Assembly: GCA_020056155.1 (NCBI GenBank)
Contig: JAGVII010000516.1
Span: 1-8,088, forward strand
DNA length: 8,088 nucleotides
From: Afipia sp.
GTDB taxonomy: Bacteria > Pseudomonadota > Alphaproteobacteria > Rhizobiales > Xanthobacteraceae
Reading direction: 5' to 3'
The notes beneath the pieces were generated by a model. That model had not been told where the DNA came from, ran no database searches, and saw nothing but the letters and a program-made list of their open reading frames with translations. A program made the position numbers and the translations under genes. This document shows positions 4,776 through 8,088 of the stretch, piece after piece. How positions within the stretch are numbered: the stretch's first letter is position 1; the number at the start of each line of letters is the position of its first letter.

Positions 4776-6476
4776 TCAGTGCGGGCGGGGAGCAGGCGAG
4801 TCGCCGCTCTGCAGCAAGGTAGCGACTGCTTCGGCCGCCACCGGGCGGCCGAAGTAATAGCCCTGGGCCTCGTCGCAATGCCGGTCCCGAAGAAACTGAA
4901 CCTGCTCGAATGTCTCCACGCCCTCCGCGCTGACGCGCAGCCCGAGGGACTTGGCGAGGCTGATCGTCGCGCTGACGATGGCGGCATCGTCCGCATTGTC
5001 GAGCATCCTGCTGACGAACGACGGGTCGATCTTCAGGGTGGTGATCGGGAAGGTCCTCAGATAACGCAGGCTGGAATAGCCGGTGCCGAAGTCGTCGACC
5101 GCAAGCTTGACGCCGAGGTCGGCGAGCGCATGCAGAACGGGCTCGGTGGACGCGATATCGCGCATCACAACGCGCTCGGTCAGATCGAGTTCCAGATAGC
5201 GCGGTTCCAGTTGTGCTGCCTCAAGGGCCGCGCGTACGTTTTCAAGATAATCCGCCGCATGGAACTCGGCCGTGGAGACATTGACGGAAATCGTGACGGG
5301 CGGCAAGCCGGCCTGCAGCCAGGCCTGGGCCTGCTTGCAGGCTTCGCGCAGCACCCAGCGGCCGATCGGCAGGATCAGACCGCAGTCTTCGGCGATCGGC
5401 AGGAACTGCGCGGGCGCCAGCAACCCGCGTTGCGGGTGCTGCCAGCGGATGAGCGCCTCGACGCCCGTTGTCGTGCCGCGCTGAAGATCGATTTTCGGCT
5501 GGTAGTACAACACGAATTCCTGCCGGTCCAGCGCGAGGCGCAGGCTGGCTTCGACGGACTGCCGCTCGAAGGCCTGGGCATTCATGCGCGGCTCAAAGAA
5601 TTTGTAGCTGTTGCTCCCGCTTGCCTTGGCATCGTACATCGCGGTGTCTGCGCACTTGATCAGGGTTTCCCCATCCCGGCCGTCGTCGGGGTAGATGCTG
5701 ATGCCGATGCTCACGCCGATATGCAGCGCGTGTTCGTCGAGGTGGTGAGGCGGCGCCAGTGCCGCTAGTATCTTTTGCGCCGACAGCGCCGCGTCTGCGG
5801 CGTGTTCGATATAGGGCAGCAGCAAGACGAATTCGTCGCCGCCCTGGCGGCTGACGGTATCCGAGTGCCGCACGCACCCCACCAGGCGCTGGGCCACCGA
5901 TTGCAGCAGCTGGTCGCCCACCGGATGTCCGAGGGAATCGTTGACGTGCTTGAACTGATCCAGGTCCATGAACATCAGCGCAAGCTGCCTGTCCTGGCGG
6001 CGGGCCAGCTCGATGGCCTGACCCAGCCGGTCCTGCAGCAGCGCCCGATTTGGCAGGCCGGTGAGCGTGTCGTAATGAACCAGATGCTCGAGCGTGTCTT
6101 TGGCGGCCTGGATTTCCTCGGCCATCACGCTCGCTTCTAGGGTCGCGATGACCAGGTGTTCGTTTGCCTGCTGCAGCCTGGAAATGTGATCGTCGGACGC
6201 GGCCTGCGTCTCGGCCGAGCGAAGGTCCCGCTCGCGCGATGTGGCGGACGCTTCGCGTATCCGGGCTTCGCCTTCGCGTGCATGCGCCGCGTCCTCGCGC
6301 AGATGGACAGCATTTTCACGCAGGTCGGCGGCGTTTTCCCGCACTGCCGCTGATTTCTCGCGACTTAGGACGGCGTCATCGGCGGCGAGAAGGGACTGTT
6401 CCCTGCGCGTGCCCGCTTGACTGGGGGTGTCGGATTCACCGGCATCAGATGCGCCGTTCTTGTCCTGGCTGTTCAT
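4776..6476 (-). CDS. Cytoplasmic GGDEF-EAL dual-domain c-di-GMP protein
   Basis: The product has 566 residues. Residues ~39-87 form seven heptads each beginning Arg-Glu, a likely coiled coil; ~95-130 continues helical into the GGDEF domain (~135-295; YDTLTGLPNR at 135-144). The active-site loop GGDEF (212-216) is intact, with an inhibitory I-site RHSD (203-206) five residues ahead. The EAL domain (~305-560) keeps Glu340 in EALIRW, the NVS motif, Glu434 in LTE, Asp461-Asp462 in DDFGTG, Lys482, Glu518 and Gln538, so both c-di-GMP synthesis and hydrolysis look possible. No membrane helix or PAS/GAF sensor is seen, so input may come through the coiled coil or the KaiC partner upstream. ATG 6476 is preferred over an ATG 24 nt upstream because GGAGGG lies 5 nt before it. 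The gene is 28 nt downstream of kaiC on the same strand. Confidence 0.93.
   Translation of the reverse strand: MNSQDKNGASDAGESDTPSQAGTRREQSLLAADDAVLSREKSAAVRENAADLRENAVHLREDAAHAREGEARIREASATSRERDLRSAETQAASDDHISRLQQANEHLVIATLEASVMAEEIQAAKDTLEHLVHYDTLTGLPNRALLQDRLGQAIELARRQDRQLALMFMDLDQFKHVNDSLGHPVGDQLLQSVAQRLVGCVRHSDTVSRQGGDEFVLLLPYIEHAADAALSAQKILAALAPPHHLDEHALHIGVSIGISIYPDDGRDGETLIKCADTAMYDAKASGSNSYKFFEPRMNAQAFERQSVEASLRLALDRQEFVLYYQPKIDLQRGTTTGVEALIRWQHPQRGLLAPAQFLPIAEDCGLILPIGRWVLREACKQAQAWLQAGLPPVTISVNVSTAEFHAADYLENVRAALEAAQLEPRYLELDLTERVVMRDIASTEPVLHALADLGVKLAVDDFGTGYSSLRYLRTFPITTLKIDPSFVSRMLDNADDAAIVSATISLAKSLGLRVSAEGVETFEQVQFLRDRHCDEAQGYYFGRPVAAEAVATLLQSGDSPAPRPH
6216..6362 (-). repeat. 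Seven coding heptads (RE-x5) in the GGDEF-EAL N-terminus
   Basis: Residues 39-87 of the GGDEF-EAL protein are seven consecutive seven-residue units, each starting Arg-Glu: REKSAAV, RENAADL, RENAVHL, REDAAHA, REGEARI, REASATS and RERDLRS. Ala/Leu at the later positions gives an amphipathic helix, consistent with oligomerisation or a protein-binding rod. The DNA is less regular than the protein, so selection has kept the pattern. Confidence 0.85.
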
Positions 6477-6481
6477 TGCCA

Positions 6482-6487
6482 CCCTCC
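6482..6487 (-). promoter_or_regulatory. Ribosome binding site setting the GGDEF-EAL start
   Basis: GGAGGG reads leftward here, 5 nt before ATG 6476. It lies in the 28-nt gap after the kaiC stop codon. The alternative upstream ATG at 6500 would overlap this site, so initiation at 6476 is favoured. Confidence 0.8.
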
Positions 6488-6504
6488 ATTGCGGGGCCAT
6501 TTAC

Positions 6505-7965
6505 CTAGGAACTGGCCCTGGGCCGGCCCGTCATGATGCCGTCGTATTCGGCCAGGATGTCGCCGATCACAATGCCTTCGTCGGTGATGTCAAACAGCCG
6601 AATGTCCTTGCTGTGTGCGCTGCCGCGAACCTTGACGACCGAAAAGACGCGCTTGAGCTGGCCCGCGAGTTCGACATAGCGCTGCATCAGGATGGCGTCG
6701 GCGAGAAAGGCGCTGCCGAACGGACTGAAGCGCAAATCGGTGTAGCGATCTTCCAGTTCCGAAGTCATCAGGATGGTCACGCCCATGCTGGTCAGCTCGG
6801 CGACCATCCGGTACAGCGAGCCGCGAAAGTCCTCGCTGAACTCGGGCGCCAGTGCCAGCTCGAATCCGGACAGGGAGTCGATGACGACGCGTTTGGCCTG
6901 CATCCGATGGATCATGTCGATCAGGTCATGCAGGGTTTCGTCGATCGACAAATCCAGGGAACGCGTGTCGATCACCCCCACCTGCCCGGCATCGACCAGT
7001 GTATGCAGCTTGGTGTTCAGCAGTTGGCTGGGGCTTTTCTCGAATGCCGCAACCACCCCGGGTTCGCCCTTGCGCACGCCTTCGGCAAGAAATTCCGTTG
7101 CCAGGATGGTTTTTCCGGAACCGGAGGGGCCTACAACGAGCATCGAATAGCCGGCCGGCAAGCCGCCTCCCAGCATGTCGTCAAGACCGGGTATTCCCAT
7201 GGGAATACGTTGCTCGCCGGTGGACATCTTGGCGGCAGGCTTGAGCGCATCGACCGGCTGCACGATCGCGCGCGGGAAAATCCGGATTCCGGAATCGCTG
7301 ATGCGGAAGGTATGCAAACCCGGTGCCTGGGCCTGGCCGCGCATTTTGACCACTTGCATTTTGCGCACCATGGAATTGTGGTGCATGTTTTGCGACATCC
7401 ACAGGATGCCATCCGCCACGGTAAAGATGGGACTGGACTCGGCCTCGGGCGCCAGATATTCACCGATCAAAAACGTGGTGGCCTGCCAGCTCGTCATCTG
7501 CATGCCCAGTTGCTGCACAAACCGCTGCAGGTCGGACACGCTCCGCTCCGCGTGCTTGACGGATTGCACGACGGAGCGGAACGAGTCCACAAAAACAAGG
7601 CTGGGTGAATAGGCCTGCACTTCCTCGGCAATGCGGGCCAGGACACGATCCAGATCGCCTTCCTGGAGTTCTGCGGACAGATTGACGAAGCGGATCGATT
7701 CACTAATCTTGCTGTGTTCGAAGAACGTGAATTGCTGTTGATAACGCAGCATCTTCAGGGGGGGCTCCCCGAGCACGGTGAAGAACAACGCCCGGTATTC
7801 CGGGGTGGCCAGCGAGAACATCATCTGGTGTGCGAGCGTCGTTTTCCCGCTTCCCGGCGTGCCTGCAATCAGGTTGAACGAAAACTCCGGCAGACCGCCG
7901 CCCAACAGGTTGTCCAGACCGGGGACGCCCGTAGGCAGGCGACGTATCGTTACCTTGCTGCTCAT
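6505..7965 (-). CDS. KaiC-family double-domain RecA-like ATPase (non-clock type)
   Basis: The product has 486 residues in two KaiC repeats. CI has the opening TGVPGLDNLLGGGLP, Walker A GTPGSGKT (35-42) and Walker B LVFVDS (Asp127). CII has MGIPGLDDMLGGGLP, Walker A GPSGSGKT (279-286) and Walker B RVVIDS (Asp363). The paired catalytic glutamates of clock KaiC are single here: Gly66-Glu67 in CI and Glu309-Lys310 in CII. The residues aligning with cyanobacterial Ser431/Thr432 are Ala419/Phe420, so the autophosphorylation cycle is absent, and no kaiA or kaiB is seen. It is probably a hexameric ATPase used in signalling. ATG 7965 is chosen because AAGGAG lies 8 nt upstream; an ATG at 8010 has no such support. 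The start overlaps the stop of the upstream gene (ATGA), and the GGDEF-EAL gene follows, implying one operon. Confidence 0.93.
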   Translation of the reverse strand: MSSKVTIRRLPTGVPGLDNLLGGGLPEFSFNLIAGTPGSGKTTLAHQMMFSLATPEYRALFFTVLGEPPLKMLRYQQQFTFFEHSKISESIRFVNLSAELQEGDLDRVLARIAEEVQAYSPSLVFVDSFRSVVQSVKHAERSVSDLQRFVQQLGMQMTSWQATTFLIGEYLAPEAESSPIFTVADGILWMSQNMHHNSMVRKMQVVKMRGQAQAPGLHTFRISDSGIRIFPRAIVQPVDALKPAAKMSTGEQRIPMGIPGLDDMLGGGLPAGYSMLVVGPSGSGKTILATEFLAEGVRKGEPGVVAAFEKSPSQLLNTKLHTLVDAGQVGVIDTRSLDLSIDETLHDLIDMIHRMQAKRVVIDSLSGFELALAPEFSEDFRGSLYRMVAELTSMGVTILMTSELEDRYTDLRFSPFGSAFLADAILMQRYVELAGQLKRVFSVVKVRGSAHSKDIRLFDITDEGIVIGDILAEYDGIMTGRPRASS

Positions 7966-8088
7966 TTTTTCAGCTCCTTGGCGTTCTTGTCCGCTGCGAC
8001 ATTGCCCCACGCCGCACGCAAAATTCCGGTCGTCAGCGTCTCGCCGATCAGCGAGGCCACGATGTCGGTGAAAGTGGTCAGCAGCAGG
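7962..8088 (-). CDS. Unknown protein, C-terminal 41 residues, upstream of kaiC
   Basis: An open frame enters from the right edge and ends at TGA 7964-7962, sharing ATGA with the kaiC start. The visible end reads LLLTTFTDIVASLIGETLTT, then GILRAAWGNVAADKN and AKELKK. It is a probable amphipathic helix (TDIVASLIGETLTTGILRAAW) with a lysine-rich tail and no membrane segment or catalytic motif. The kaiC ribosome-binding site lies inside its last codons, which argues that the frame is real and translation is coupled. I cannot name the family; an input or scaffold protein for the KaiC/c-di-GMP pair is a guess from position. Confidence 0.7.
   Translation of the reverse strand, partial: LLLTTFTDIVASLIGETLTTGILRAAWGNVAADKNAKELKK
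7974..7979 (-). promoter_or_regulatory. Ribosome binding site setting the kaiC start
   Basis: AAGGAG reads leftward here, 8 nt before ATG 7965, inside the final codons of the upstream gene. This favours 7965 over the farther ATG at 8010 and supports translational coupling. Confidence 0.8.

Noticed and set aside
6427..7608. 393-residue open frame on the + strand opposite kaiC
   Set aside because: It is the antisense shadow of kaiC; the Walker motifs on the other strand define the real gene.
6505..7965. Circadian clock function for the KaiC homologue
   Set aside because: No kaiA or kaiB is seen and the residues aligned with Ser431/Thr432 are Ala/Phe, so the phosphorylation cycle of the cyanobacterial clock cannot operate.

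Overview
This is a GC-rich window from a bacterial chromosome or large replicon. The gene content suggests a proteobacterium, most likely a betaproteobacterium such as a member of the Burkholderiales: a large-subunit catalase, a DsrC/TusE-like protein, tiny one-helix membrane proteins, a KaiC-family ATPase and a GGDEF-EAL protein. That placement is inferred from family impressions, not from a search. No tRNA, rRNA, CRISPR array, insertion sequence or transposase gene was found.

Left part (1-1932, + strand): the 3' end of a katE-type catalase is followed by a 34-residue one-helix membrane protein, a 130-residue cupin and a 127-residue DsrC/TusE-like protein that lacks both signature cysteines. 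The block ends in a decayed second copy of the catalase 3' end, about 85% identical over ~175 bp with a 5-nt frameshifting deletion. The three small genes are therefore bracketed by two catalase tails in the same orientation. The DsrC-like gene and the sequence around the small membrane protein look more AT-rich than their surroundings. This reads as an oxidative-stress accessory cluster shaped by duplication and loss.

Middle part (1933-4550): a long flavodoxin-fold oxidoreductase with a cysteine cluster lies on the - strand (1963-3033). Divergent from it, on the + strand, come a small secreted protein with heptad repeats (3242-3484), a membrane-anchored L,D-transpeptidase (3578-4375) and a second one-helix membrane protein of only 24 residues (4476-4550). 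The two tiny membrane proteins share a W-L-x-G-[IV]-P core and look like the same small-protein family.

Right part (4551-8088, - strand): a signalling operon is transcribed leftward. It runs from an unknown protein (only its C-terminal 41 residues visible) through a double-domain KaiC-family ATPase, overlapping by the ATGA arrangement, to a cytoplasmic GGDEF-EAL protein 28 nt later. The GGDEF-EAL protein has both active sites apparently complete, an I-site, and an N-terminal run of seven arginine-glutamate heptads. The KaiC homologue lacks the clock phosphorylation sites, so it is probably a signalling ATPase rather than a clock. Just past the operon lies a scrambled remnant of another sensor/GGDEF gene.

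Most notable are the KaiC/c-di-GMP operon with its unknown first gene, the cysteine-free DsrC-like protein between two catalase tails, and the paired tiny membrane proteins.
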